Shown: positions 17,174 to 25,238 of the stretch, piece after piece
Layout: every line of letters begins with the position of its first letter
How positions within the stretch are numbered: the first letter of the stretch is position 1
Origin: Capillimicrobium parvum
GTDB taxonomy: Bacteria > Actinomycetota > Thermoleophilia > Solirubrobacterales > Solirubrobacteraceae
Direction of reading: 5' to 3'
DNA: 64,000 bases
Assembly: GCF_021172045.1 (NCBI RefSeq)
Contig: NZ_CP087164.1
Coordinates: 310,001 to 374,000, forward strand
Made by a program: the position numbers and the translations under genes
The notes under the pieces: generated by a model
What the model saw: the letters and a program-made list of their open reading frames with translations, nothing else
What the model was told of the DNA's origin: nothing
The model's database searches: none

Positions 17174-17503
17174 ATGGCCGTCGTGAAGATCAACGCAATC
17201 GAGGTCCCCGAGGGCATGGGACCCCACCTCGAGGAGCGCTTCGCCAAGCGTGCCTCCGAGGTCGAGCAGATGCCCGGCTTCATGGGTTTCGAGCTGCTGC
17301 GCCCGGTCGAGGGCGAGTCGCGCTACTTCGTCTACACGCGCTGGGAGACCGAGGAGCACTTCCGCGCATGGGTCGAGAGCTCTGCGTTCACGCGCGGCCA
17401 TGCCCAGGCCGGCGCGGCGCAGGGCGGCGCCGTGGCCACCGGCTCGAGCCTGCTCGAGTTCGAGGTCGTGCAGTCGGTGCCGGGCCCCGTCGCGAGCGCC
17501 TAG
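17174..17503 (+). CDS. MhuD-like heme-degrading monooxygenase
   Basis: A 109-residue dimeric ferredoxin-fold protein strongly resembling mycobacterial MhuD: it starts MAVVKINAIEVPEG, then MPGFMGFELLRPVEGESRYFVYTRWET, and ends ATGSSLLEFEVV. The residues used by MhuD are in place: Asn7, Trp66 and His76 (heme ligand, one position later than in MhuD). It likely opens the heme ring to release iron in the cytoplasm. It starts 13 bases after the RNA methyltransferase. It has a slightly longer loop around 76-90 (HAQAGAAQGG) than MhuD. Confidence 0.88.
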   Translation: MAVVKINAIEVPEGMGPHLEERFAKRASEVEQMPGFMGFELLRPVEGESRYFVYTRWETEEHFRAWVESSAFTRGHAQAGAAQGGAVATGSSLLEFEVVQSVPGPVASA

Positions 17504-17654
17504 CCACCTTCGGCGCCGCCGGGCTCGAGGAAGGGCCGGCGCGGGGGCGAGCGGCGACGCGCCAGACCGGCCGGCGCGCGAGACGACCGCCTCGCGCCTA
17601 GGATCCCTTGGGGCATGCGCGGGGGAGAGAGGCAGGGACGCGGGTGATCGCGCC

Positions 17655-18632
17655 ATGACGGTCGGCTTGCACACGTTCTGGGCGCTGGTCCTGGAGCCGC
17701 TCGCGCGCGCCCTGCGCGCCCGCGAGATCGTGCTGGCGGGCGGCCGCGACGTGGAGCTCGTGCGCGACCTGCTGACGTTCGGCGCGACCGTCTGCGTGCT
17801 CGCCCCGCAGCACGGGCTGGACCTCGACGCGCTGCGCAGCGAGTTCGGCGACCGCTTCGCCTCCGCCCCTGGCCCGAGCCTCGGGGCGCTGCCCGAGGAC
17901 CGCGAGCTCGACCTCCTGCTGCTGGAGGGCGACCCCAACTGGTTCGCGACCCGCCGGGCGCTGCGCCTCGCGGAGGAGCGCGCGCTCGCCCACGACCGGC
18001 GGCCGCCCACGATCGTCGTCCACGGCGTCGACGGGCCGCAGGCGCGGCGCGACCAGTACCTCGACCCGGACGCGATCCCGGCCGCGTACCGCCAGCCGTA
18101 CGCCCGCCGCGGCGTGGTGCCCGGGCAGGCGGAGCTCGCCGGCGACGGGCTCGACGCCCACCTGTGCAACGCCCTCGTCCCGGGCGGCGAGCGCAACGGC
18201 GTGCGCACCGCGGTCGAGGACTTCGTGCGCGAGTCGGACGTCGCCTGGAAGCAGTACGACCTGCACGGCGCCCATGGCGTCTCGGTCCTCGTCACGGCCG
18301 AGGCGGTCGCCGACAACGCGGCGCTCTCGGACGTGCTCGACGGCCTGTCGGATGCCGAGACGTTGCGCGCCTGGCTGGAGCGTCTCGAGGAGCTCCGCGT
18401 CGGGGCCGAGCTCGAGGCGGCGCGCCTGCGCGCCGAGCTGGAGCGGGCCTCGGCGTCCGCCGCACCGGTGACGGCGACGCCCGCGCGCGCTGAGCGCCTG
18501 TCGCTCGAGCTCGAGCTGGCCCGGGATGCCCAGCAGCGCCTGCAGGAGCGCTTCGAGCTGCTCGCCGGCGAGCTGGCTCAGGTCCGCGTCGAGCGCGACC
18601 GCTTCGAGGAGCTGGCCCGCCGGTCGCGCTGA
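17655..18632 (+). CDS. Degenerate class I methyltransferase (Methyltransf_24-like) with C-terminal coiled coil
   Basis: A 325-residue protein. The first ~215 residues follow the pattern of Methyltransf_24 proteins found in glycan clusters: EIVLAGGRDVELVRDLLTFGATVCVLAP, DLLLLEGDPNWFATRRALRLAEE and IVVHGVDGPQARRDQYLDPD, then AAYRQPYARRGVVPGQAEL and NGVRTAVEDFV. The usual SAM loop (G.E.G..T..L) and the DGDHNW motif are changed (EGDPNW), so methyl transfer is doubtful. Residues 245-325 form a charged Leu-rich coiled coil (AELEAARLRAELERAS). No glycosyltransferase is adjacent. Confidence 0.65.
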   Translation: MTVGLHTFWALVLEPLARALRAREIVLAGGRDVELVRDLLTFGATVCVLAPQHGLDLDALRSEFGDRFASAPGPSLGALPEDRELDLLLLEGDPNWFATRRALRLAEERALAHDRRPPTIVVHGVDGPQARRDQYLDPDAIPAAYRQPYARRGVVPGQAELAGDGLDAHLCNALVPGGERNGVRTAVEDFVRESDVAWKQYDLHGAHGVSVLVTAEAVADNAALSDVLDGLSDAETLRAWLERLEELRVGAELEAARLRAELERASASAAPVTATPARAERLSLELELARDAQQRLQERFELLAGELAQVRVERDRFEELARRSR

Positions 18633-18744
18633 AGTGATCGCTCCAATCAGCTCGATCGTGCGGGCGACCATGGTGCACCAGTGACGCCCGCGCGGCTCGC
18701 GCGCGATCGGCGCGCTGGGCCGGGAAGCGCGCGAGTCGCTCCCC

Positions 18745-19413
18745 GTGCGGGGTCAGGCGGCTTGCGGTTCCAGGGCGACCGAACGCCAGAATGACCGCCT
18801 GGCCTCCACCGGACAGATATCCCCGGCGCGGTTGCGGCCGCCCCCGACCATCACCCTCGGCGGCGTCGTCTCCGTGCTCGCGTATCTCGCCGCGATCACG
18901 GCGATCGAGGCGACGGGTCGGCCGGACTGGCACTTGCTGGCCGCCTCGCCGGACGCGGTCGCGCACGGGCGCGTGTGGACGATGCTCAGCAGCGGCCTCG
19001 TCGTCGAGGGCCTCGCCTCGGTGCAGGTAGCCGTGCTGGCGGCGGTCCTCGGCCTGGCGCTCTGGCGCTTCGGCGCTCTGCGGCTATGGGCGGTCGCGAT
19101 CGCCGCCCACCTCGGCTCCGCGCTCCTGGCCTACGCGGCCGTCGGCGTCCTGTGGCTCGTCGACGCATCGCTCGTGGACGTCCGCGAGCCGGACTACGGC
19201 ATCTCCGCGGTCATGGCCGGGGAGCTCGGCGCCCTCGCCGCGGGCGGGGGGCGGCGCACCGCGCTGCTCGTCGGCCTCCTCGCGCTGGCCGGCTTCGGCA
19301 TCGGACTGGCGGACGCCTCGACGCTGGCCAACGCCGAGCACCTGCTCGCGTTCGCGATCGGCGCGCTGACGATCGTCCTGCTCGACCGGCGCCGGCTGCG
19401 GCCGGCCGTCTAA
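18745..19413 (+). CDS. Rhomboid-like integral membrane protein
   Basis: About 222 residues with five or six hydrophobic segments. GRVWTMLSSGLVVEG is like the rhomboid loop between the first helices, DYGISAVMAGELGALAAG like the active-site helix (Ser in GIS), and ANAEHLLAFAIGALTI carries a His in a late helix. Sequence similarity is loose, and only GxS rather than GxSG is present, so proteolytic activity is uncertain. The start is uncertain: GTG at 18745 is the longest option, TTG at 18832 would begin just before the first membrane helix. Confidence 0.65.
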   Translation: MRGQAACGSRATERQNDRLASTGQISPARLRPPPTITLGGVVSVLAYLAAITAIEATGRPDWHLLAASPDAVAHGRVWTMLSSGLVVEGLASVQVAVLAAVLGLALWRFGALRLWAVAIAAHLGSALLAYAAVGVLWLVDASLVDVREPDYGISAVMAGELGALAAGGGRRTALLVGLLALAGFGIGLADASTLANAEHLLAFAIGALTIVLLDRRRLRPAV

Positions 19414-19423
19414 CCTCCCCGCC

Positions 19424-20368
19424 ATGAAGGCGGTGACCATCCGCGAGGGCGGCGTGCTCGAGCTCGCCGAGCACCCCGATCCCCAGCCGGGCGCCGGCGA
19501 GGTCCTCGTCCGCGTCCGCGCGGCGGGCCTCAACGGCGCCGACATGCTCCAGCGCAAGGGCGGCTACCCGGCGCCGCCGGGCGCCCCCGCGGACATCCCG
19601 GGCCTCGAGCTGGCCGGCGAGGTCGTCGCGACCGGCCCCGGCGCGATCCGGTTCTCCGAGGGCGACCGCGTGATGGGCATCGTCGGCGGGGGAGGGCACG
19701 CCGAGCTCGCGGCAGTCCACGAGCGCCAGCTCATGCCGGTCCCCGAGGGCCTCGACTGGCCGCAGGCCGGCGGCCTGCCCGAGGTCTTCACGACCGCCCA
19801 CGACGCGATCTTCACCCAGGGCGCGCTGCGGCCCGGCGAGCGCCTGCTCGTCCACGGCGCCGCCGGCGGCGTCGGCACCGCCGCGGTCCAGCTGGGCGCC
19901 GCGACGGGCGCGCGCGTGACCGCGACGGTTCGCAACCCGGACGCGCGGGCGGCCGTCGAGGAGCTCGGCGCCGGCGCCGCGATCGACCCGGACGGCTTCG
20001 CCGAGCACGGCCCGTTCGACGTCGTCCTCGAGCTCGTCGGCGCGCCGAACCTGCCGGACGACCTCAAGGCGCTCGCCACCGCCGGCCGGATCGTCGTCAT
20101 CGGCGTCGGCGCGGGGTTCAAGGCCGAGGTCAACCTGCTGGCCCTGATGGGCAAGCGCGGGACCCTGCGCGCCTCGACGCTGCGCGCCCGGCCGCTCGAG
20201 GAGAAGGCGCTCACCGCGCGGGCGGTCGAGCGCGAGGTGCTGCCCGCCGTGGCCGCCGGACGCCTGCGCGTGCCCGTCGCCGAGACGTTCGCGCTCGCCG
20301 ACGCCACCGCCGCCTACGACCGCTTCACCGCGGGCGGCAAGCTCGGCAAGATCGTCCTGCTGCCCTGA
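19424..20368 (+). CDS. Zinc-independent NADPH:quinone oxidoreductase (MDR family)
   Basis: A 314-residue medium-chain reductase. Features of the quinone-oxidoreductase branch: MKAVTIREGG, VLVRVRAAGLNGADMLQRKGGYPAPPG, PGLELAGEVVATG, the NADPH motif LLVHGAAGGVGTAAVQLG (about 141-158), LRASTLRARPLEEKA (as in PIG3/TP53I3 relatives) and the end GGKLGKIVLLP. Zinc ligands are absent. It reduces quinones or enones with NADPH. It follows the rhomboid-like gene by 10 bases and may be co-transcribed with it. Confidence 0.9.
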   Translation: MKAVTIREGGVLELAEHPDPQPGAGEVLVRVRAAGLNGADMLQRKGGYPAPPGAPADIPGLELAGEVVATGPGAIRFSEGDRVMGIVGGGGHAELAAVHERQLMPVPEGLDWPQAGGLPEVFTTAHDAIFTQGALRPGERLLVHGAAGGVGTAAVQLGAATGARVTATVRNPDARAAVEELGAGAAIDPDGFAEHGPFDVVLELVGAPNLPDDLKALATAGRIVVIGVGAGFKAEVNLLALMGKRGTLRASTLRARPLEEKALTARAVEREVLPAVAAGRLRVPVAETFALADATAAYDRFTAGGKLGKIVLLP

Positions 20369-20373
20369 GGCTC

Positions 20374-20547
20374 CTACACGTCGGGCGGTTCGTCGGGCAG
20401 GGCCTCGGCTTCGGTCGCGTGCACGGTGCACAGCGCCGGGCCGCCGGACTCGAGCGCCACGGCGAGCTCCTGCGCGGTCAACCTGGCGCCGCACTCCTCG
20501 CAGCGCTCGCCGACGGTCTCGGTGCCCTCTTGCTCTTCGAGGTCCAT
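20374..20547 (-). CDS. Small zinc-ribbon-like protein
   Basis: A 57-residue acidic protein: MDLEEQEGTETVGERCEECG, then ARLTAQELAVALESGGPALC and TVHATEAEALPDEPPDV. Cys-x2-Cys (ERCEECG), with a later Cys and His (LCTVH), could bind one zinc. The codon bias matches neighbouring genes, and the stop is only 5 bases from the convergent oxidoreductase stop. It starts 34 bases downstream of the UDG-like gene on the same strand, so it may end that operon. Function unknown; a small zinc-binding regulator or adaptor is possible. Confidence 0.6.
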   Translation of the reverse strand: MDLEEQEGTETVGERCEECGARLTAQELAVALESGGPALCTVHATEAEALPDEPPDV

Positions 20548-20581
20548 GACCGGGACCGTAGCGCGATCCGCCGCGCGACGA

Positions 20582-21238
20582 TCAGTACGGCGGCAGGTCG
20601 GCGTACCAGTCGCCGAGCACGCGGAAGGCCTGCCAGAAGGCGCGCTTGGCGGCCTCCTCGTCGAGCGCGTCGTCGATGTTGGGCACGTAGAGCGCCTCCA
20701 TCGACGGCGTGAGCTGCTGGATCGTGCCGAGCGCCGGGTCGAGCGTGCGCGCCAGGGGCAGCGCGACGTCGTTGAGGGCCGAGAGCGCGTCGGCGCCCAT
20801 GACCACGACGATCTTCGGCGCGACGATCGCGATCTCGTCGACGATCCTCGCGACGCAGCCGGGCTCGGCCAGCGCCGGGTCGCCCACGGGGCACTTCACG
20901 CAGAGCGTGCCGTAGACGGCGAGCGGGTCGATGTCCAGGCGCTTGAGCGACTTCATGAGCGCCGTCCCCGCCCGGCCGTAGAACGCGACGCCCTCCTCGA
21001 TCTCGGACGGGGTCGCCGAGAACTTCAGCAGCATCACGTCGGCCTGGGGGTGGCCCGAGCCGAGCACCGGCATCAGGTTGCCGCGCGGGCAGTGCTCGCA
21101 GGACTGCAGGTCGCGCGTCAGCGCGTTGAGCTCGCGGATGGCGCGCTCGAGGTACTTCTCCCGGATCTGGTCGTCAGTGGCCCGCATGGCGTCGCGGGTC
21201 AGATTCACCGGCTCGCCCTGCGGTCCCTGCGCCTGCAT
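20582..21238 (-). CDS. Uracil-DNA-glycosylase-superfamily protein with altered active site
   Basis: A 218-residue protein of the family 4 UDG fold. The four iron-sulfur cysteines are arranged as in family 4 (LQSCEHCPRGN; LCVKCPVGDPALAEPGCVARI), and GVAFYGRAGTALMKSL aligns with GRPFVGRAGQLL. However the catalytic motif GEAPG is replaced by LKFSATPSE and the C-terminal HPS loop by VPNIDDALDEE. Ordinary uracil excision is therefore doubtful. The ATG overlaps the stop of the glycosyltransferase-PHP gene (TGATG), so it is translated together with a lipid or sugar enzyme, not with DNA repair genes. Confidence 0.75.
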   Translation of the reverse strand: MQAQGPQGEPVNLTRDAMRATDDQIREKYLERAIRELNALTRDLQSCEHCPRGNLMPVLGSGHPQADVMLLKFSATPSEIEEGVAFYGRAGTALMKSLKRLDIDPLAVYGTLCVKCPVGDPALAEPGCVARIVDEIAIVAPKIVVVMGADALSALNDVALPLARTLDPALGTIQQLTPSMEALYVPNIDDALDEEAAKRAFWQAFRVLGDWYADLPPY

Positions 21239-23136
21239 CACGACTTGCGTGTGGCGCGGCGGACGCGGCGGGCGCGGCGGGCGGCTCGGGCGCCCGAGGG
21301 CGTCGCCTTCGTCTCGAGGAACTTCAGCGCCTGCACGTAGAGCAGGCTCGTCGGCGTGCGGATGATGTCGGCCTCGCGCAGGGACTCGAGGAACTCCTCC
21401 GGCCCGTCGAAGTCGCGCATCCGGATGCGCACCGAGCCGAGGCCGGGCGCGACGTGCGAGTCCGAGCCCGCGCCCGCGACGATGCGGTACTTGGCCGCGA
21501 AGCGCTCGGCCTCCTCGTTGAACGCGCCGATGGCCACGCGGGGGTTGAAGACCTCGATGGCGTCGACCTCGTCGACGATCGCCAGCAGGTGCTCGTAGTC
21601 CGGCACCGCGTGCATGCGGTCGAAGGGGTGCGGCACGTAGACGAGGCCGCCCTGGCGGCGGATCTCTGCGACGGTCTCCTGCAGCGTCAGGCCGCGCGGG
21701 ATCTTCTCGGTGAGGAACAGGCCGATGACCTCGCCCTGGCTGGCCGTCTTGACCTCCTCGCCGACGATGACCTTGACGCCGAACTCGGCGGCCTTCTCGC
21801 GCGCCTCCAGGGCGCCCGAGATCTCGTTGTGGTCGGTCACCGCGATCGCCCCGAGCCCCTGGTCGCGCGCGGTGGCGAGCAGCACCTCGACCGGCGTGGC
21901 ACAGTCGCCGGAGTGGTCGGTGTGCATGTGCAGGTCGACGTCGATGAAGCGGCGGTTGCGCAGTCGTGCGCGGGCCTCCGCGTTGCCGCGGCCGTCGTGG
22001 CGGCGTCCGGTGAGCTCGGCGTAGACCGCGTCGAGGTCGGCGGCGACGTCGCGCCACGGGCGCGGCGCGGGCGCGGCGGCGAGGCGCTCGCGCAGCGGCG
22101 CGTCGGCGAGCAGGCGCTGGACCTGGGCGGCGAGCGTCTCCGTGTCGTCGGGCTCGAAGAGCAGGCCGGCGGCGCCGTCGTCGAGGACCTCCTCGTAGGC
22201 CGGCAGGCGGCTGGCGACGCACAGCGCACCGGCGGCGCGCCCGCGCAGCAGCAGGGAGGGCGCCGGGCTGGCGCCCGCGGACGCGGCGACGAGGATGTCG
22301 GCGGACCCGATCAGCTCCTGCTCGCCGACCTCCGAGGGCGTGCAGAAGCGGACCCGCTCGCGCAAGGCGGCGCGCAGGGGCGTCGAGGACGACGGCCCGC
22401 GCTCGCTGAGCACCACCGCCTCCCACGGCGTGTCGAGCGGCATGGACCGCAGGCCGCGCAGGAACGCTCGCAGGGCGGGGCGCTCCTCGCGGTCGACGAA
22501 GACGATCCGCGGCGTGGCGGGGGCCGGGCGGGCGGGCGCGCGGGCGGCCGCGTCCGCGTCTGCGCCGGGCATCACGACGCGGTAGGTCCCCGGGAACCAG
22601 CGCTCCATCAGCGCGGCGGTCTCCGAGTAGCTCGCCGTCCGCGCGTCGAGCCGGCCGAAGATGCGCTCGACGAGCTTGCGCGCCACCTGCGTGCTGAGCA
22701 CGCGCTCGGTCGGCAGGTGAAACGTGCCGACGTTCAGCGCGCGCGAGTGGCGCAGCGCGGTGCTCGCCACGGACGGCGCGAACGGCTCGTGGACATGGCA
22801 GATGTCGAGCGGCACGGCCGCGTGCAGCGCCTCGACGGTGCGCGAGACGTCGATGGGCAGGGCGGCCCGGCGCGTCGCCCCCGCCGGGAGCGCCTCGCCG
22901 ACGGACAGCACGCGCGGGGCCCCGTCGGGCAGCAGGCTCGCGGGGTGCTCGCGCGCGGCGCGCAGGGCGGTCCGCGTCTCGCGCACGGCGCCGTTGTCGA
23001 AGCTCGGGGCGACGATCAGCACGCGGTGCCCGAGCGCGGCGAGCTCGCGCGACGTCGCGGCGACGAAGTCGTTGACCTCGTGCCCCGACTCCCACGCGAA
23101 CGGCGTGACCTGGGCGATGGCGAGCGGCACGGGCAC
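21238..23136 (-). CDS. PimA-like glycosyltransferase fused to a PHP phosphoesterase
   Basis: A 632-residue two-domain protein. Residues 1-375 have a GT-B (GT4) fold resembling PimA: IAQVTPFAWESGHEVNDFV, DICHVHEPFAPSVASTAL, GTFHLPTERVLS. The usual EX7E catalytic patch (GESFGIVLVEA in PimA) is SPAPSLLLRGR here, without either Glu. Residues 398-600 are a PHP domain with all metal motifs: DLHMH (401-405), TDHN (434-437), GEE (459-461), HPFDR (503-507), GSDSH (557-561). It follows the inositol-phosphate synthase gene. The GTG start is uncertain: a second GTG two codons on is equally good. It may glycosylate or dephosphorylate an inositol lipid. Confidence 0.88.
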   Translation of the reverse strand: MPVPLAIAQVTPFAWESGHEVNDFVAATSRELAALGHRVLIVAPSFDNGAVRETRTALRAAREHPASLLPDGAPRVLSVGEALPAGATRRAALPIDVSRTVEALHAAVPLDICHVHEPFAPSVASTALRHSRALNVGTFHLPTERVLSTQVARKLVERIFGRLDARTASYSETAALMERWFPGTYRVVMPGADADAAARAPARPAPATPRIVFVDREERPALRAFLRGLRSMPLDTPWEAVVLSERGPSSSTPLRAALRERVRFCTPSEVGEQELIGSADILVAASAGASPAPSLLLRGRAAGALCVASRLPAYEEVLDDGAAGLLFEPDDTETLAAQVQRLLADAPLRERLAAAPAPRPWRDVAADLDAVYAELTGRRHDGRGNAEARARLRNRRFIDVDLHMHTDHSGDCATPVEVLLATARDQGLGAIAVTDHNEISGALEAREKAAEFGVKVIVGEEVKTASQGEVIGLFLTEKIPRGLTLQETVAEIRRQGGLVYVPHPFDRMHAVPDYEHLLAIVDEVDAIEVFNPRVAIGAFNEEAERFAAKYRIVAGAGSDSHVAPGLGSVRIRMRDFDGPEEFLESLREADIIRTPTSLLYVQALKFLETKATPSGARAARRARRVRRATRKS

Positions 23137-23191
23137 GGCGCCAGCATAGGGAGGGGAGCGCGGCGCCCGCGCTCCCCATCCACAGACCGCC

Positions 23192-24361
23192 TTAGTTCTG
23201 CGCGGCCTCGGCGTCGACCGACGCGGCGACCGGCGCCGTGCCGGGCAGGCCCGCGTAGGTGCTGATGAACTCCTCGGTCGCCTCGCGCGCCTCGTCGTCC
23301 GGACGCTGGTGCTTCGGCGACTTCATGAGGTACGAGCTCGGGCCGTCGATCTGGCCTCCGAGGCCGTGGTTGAGCGCCAGCTTGCAGCAGCGCACGGCGT
23401 CGATGACGATCCCCGCCGAGTTCGGCGAGTCCCAGACCTCGAGCTTCATCTCGACGTTGAGCGGCACGTCGCCGAAGGCCTGACCCTCCACGCGGATGTG
23501 CGCCCACTTGCGGTCGGTGAGCCACGGCACGTAGTCCGACGGCCCGATGTAGACGTCGTCGGCGGGCAGCGTGTGGCCCATGATCGAGGTCACCGCGTTC
23601 GTCTTGGAGATCTTCTTGGATTCCAGGCGCTCGCGCTCGAGCATGTTGTAGAAGTCCATGTTGCCGCCGACGTTCAGCTGCGAGGTGTGCAGCATCTTCA
23701 CGCCGCGGTCATGGAACAGCCGCGCAAGCGCGCGGTGGGTGATCGTCGCGCCGACCTGCGACTTGATGTCGTCGCCGACGATCGGCAGGCCGGCCTTCTG
23801 GAAGCGCTTGTCCCAGTAGTCCTCGCTGGCGATGAACGCGGGGATGCAGTTCACGAAGCCGCAGCCCGCCTCGAGCACCTGCTCGACGTACCACTTGGTG
23901 GCGAGCTCGGAGCCGACCGGCAGGTAGGACACGACGACGTCGGTGTGCGTGTCCTTGAGGATCTGGACGATGTCGGCGGTCTCGCCGGGCGCCTTGACGA
24001 TCTTCTCCTTGAGGTACTTGCCCAGGCCGTCATGCGTCATCCCGCGGTAGACGGGGACGCCCAGCTTGGCCGGCACCTCGGCGAACTTGATCGTGTTGTT
24101 CGGGTCGGCCCAGATGGCCTCGCCGAGATCCTTGCCGACCTTCGTCTCGTTGATGTCGAAGGCGCACGTGAACTCGATGTCGCCCACGTGGTAGCCGCCG
24201 AGATCGACGTGCATGAGGCCCGGCACGCGCTCGTTGGGATCGGCGTTCTTGTAGTACTCGACACCCTGCACGAAGGCCGAGGCGCAGTTGCCGACGCCGA
24301 TGATGGCGACGCGGACCTTCTCCGACTGGTACCGACTGGCCCCGTTGGTGATGCTCGTCAA
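23192..24361 (-). CDS. ino1: Inositol-1-phosphate synthase
   Basis: Converts glucose 6-phosphate to L-myo-inositol 1-phosphate with NAD (389 residues, actinobacterial short form). Features: [22 protein letters not shown] (Rossmann fold), [94 protein letters not shown] and [27 protein letters not shown] chose the TTG at 24361 because AGGAGG lies eight bases upstream. An in-frame ATG at 24397 would place that Shine-Dalgarno inside the gene. It is 60 bases downstream of the phosphatidyltransferase. Confidence 0.95.
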   Translation of the reverse strand: MTSITNGASRYQSEKVRVAIIGVGNCASAFVQGVEYYKNADPNERVPGLMHVDLGGYHVGDIEFTCAFDINETKVGKDLGEAIWADPNNTIKFAEVPAKLGVPVYRGMTHDGLGKYLKEKIVKAPGETADIVQILKDTHTDVVVSYLPVGSELATKWYVEQVLEAGCGFVNCIPAFIASEDYWDKRFQKAGLPIVGDDIKSQVGATITHRALARLFHDRGVKMLHTSQLNVGGNMDFYNMLERERLESKKISKTNAVTSIMGHTLPADDVYIGPSDYVPWLTDRKWAHIRVEGQAFGDVPLNVEMKLEVWDSPNSAGIVIDAVRCCKLALNHGLGGQIDGPSSYLMKSPKHQRPDDEAREATEEFISTYAGLPGTAPVAASVDAEAAQN

Positions 24362-24421
24362 GTGGTAACCCTCCTGTGAAGAATGTGGCGCGGTCATCCG
24401 TACCCCGCCATGCTCTCCGTG

Positions 24422-25057
24422 TTACGGAGCAGCGGGCGCGTTGAGGGCCGCCCGCACGTGGAAGATGCGCTGGAAGACCGTGAAGACCGAGAGCGCCGCG
24501 AGCACGTAGACGGCGGGCTCGAGGAGCTCGACGTCCACCAGTGAAGCACCTTTGGCCAATATCAGGCCGGCGGACAGGATCACGACGCGGACCGGCCGCG
24601 TCGCGAGGCCGACCTTGCAGTCGACGCCGAGCGCCTCGGCCCGGGCGCGCGTGTAGCTGACCATGAGCGAGGCGAGGACGGCGATGACGACCGCCCCGGC
24701 GGCCCAGTCCTTGCCGTCCTGGGCGAAGATCACGGCGACCGCGGCGAGGACGACGCCCTCCTCGATGCGGTCGAGCGTCGAGTCGAGGAACGCGCCGAAC
24801 GGCGAGCCCTTGCCGCTCATCCGCGAGTAGCGGCCGTCGAGGGTGTCGCACACCGACCCGACGATGAACGCGATGCCGGCGAGGAAGTACAGCCGCTCGA
24901 GGACGAGCACCGCGGCGACGACGTTGAGGGCGAAGCCGGTGAGCGAGATCGCGTTGGGCGTCAGGCGCGACTCGATGAGCCGGGTGCGCACGACCTCGCG
25001 CCGCTCCGCGGAGCGCGCGACGAAGCGCTCCCGGGTGGGCTGGCGGTCGCTGGCCAT
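24422..25057 (-). CDS. CDP-alcohol phosphatidyltransferase, probably phosphatidylinositol-phosphate synthase
   Basis: An integral membrane enzyme of 211 residues. The family motif D-x2-D-G-x2-A-R-x8-G-x3-D-x3-D is seen at 71-96 (CDTLDGRYSR...GAFLDSTLD) with Ser in place of Ala. Several membrane helices follow (about 104-121, 124-140, 157-173, 181-196). In actinobacteria the homologue joins CDP-diacylglycerol to inositol 1-phosphate. The next gene downstream makes inositol 1-phosphate, which supports that role over phosphatidylglycerophosphate synthesis. The N-terminal 30 residues are basic and cytoplasmic. Confidence 0.88.
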   Translation of the reverse strand: MASDRQPTRERFVARSAERREVVRTRLIESRLTPNAISLTGFALNVVAAVLVLERLYFLAGIAFIVGSVCDTLDGRYSRMSGKGSPFGAFLDSTLDRIEEGVVLAAVAVIFAQDGKDWAAGAVVIAVLASLMVSYTRARAEALGVDCKVGLATRPVRVVILSAGLILAKGASLVDVELLEPAVYVLAALSVFTVFQRIFHVRAALNAPAAP

Positions 25058-25238
25058 GGGTCGAGAGCCTAGTGCAGCCGTCCGGAAGTTCTTCGAGGTA
25101 TTCGGTGGATGATCGTGCGTGACTGGGGGCGGTCGCCGGCCGCTCGCATACTGGTGGTACGTGTGCGGTCGGCGACCGCCGTCAGACGCGTGCGAGCGCC
25201 GCCGAGACCCGAAGAACTTGCGGATGGGTGTACTAGTG

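Noticed and set aside
24362-24397. ATG start for inositol-1-phosphate synthase
   Set aside because: The perfect AGGAGG would lie inside the coding region; the TTG at 24361 is at the right spacing and begins just before the conserved fold.
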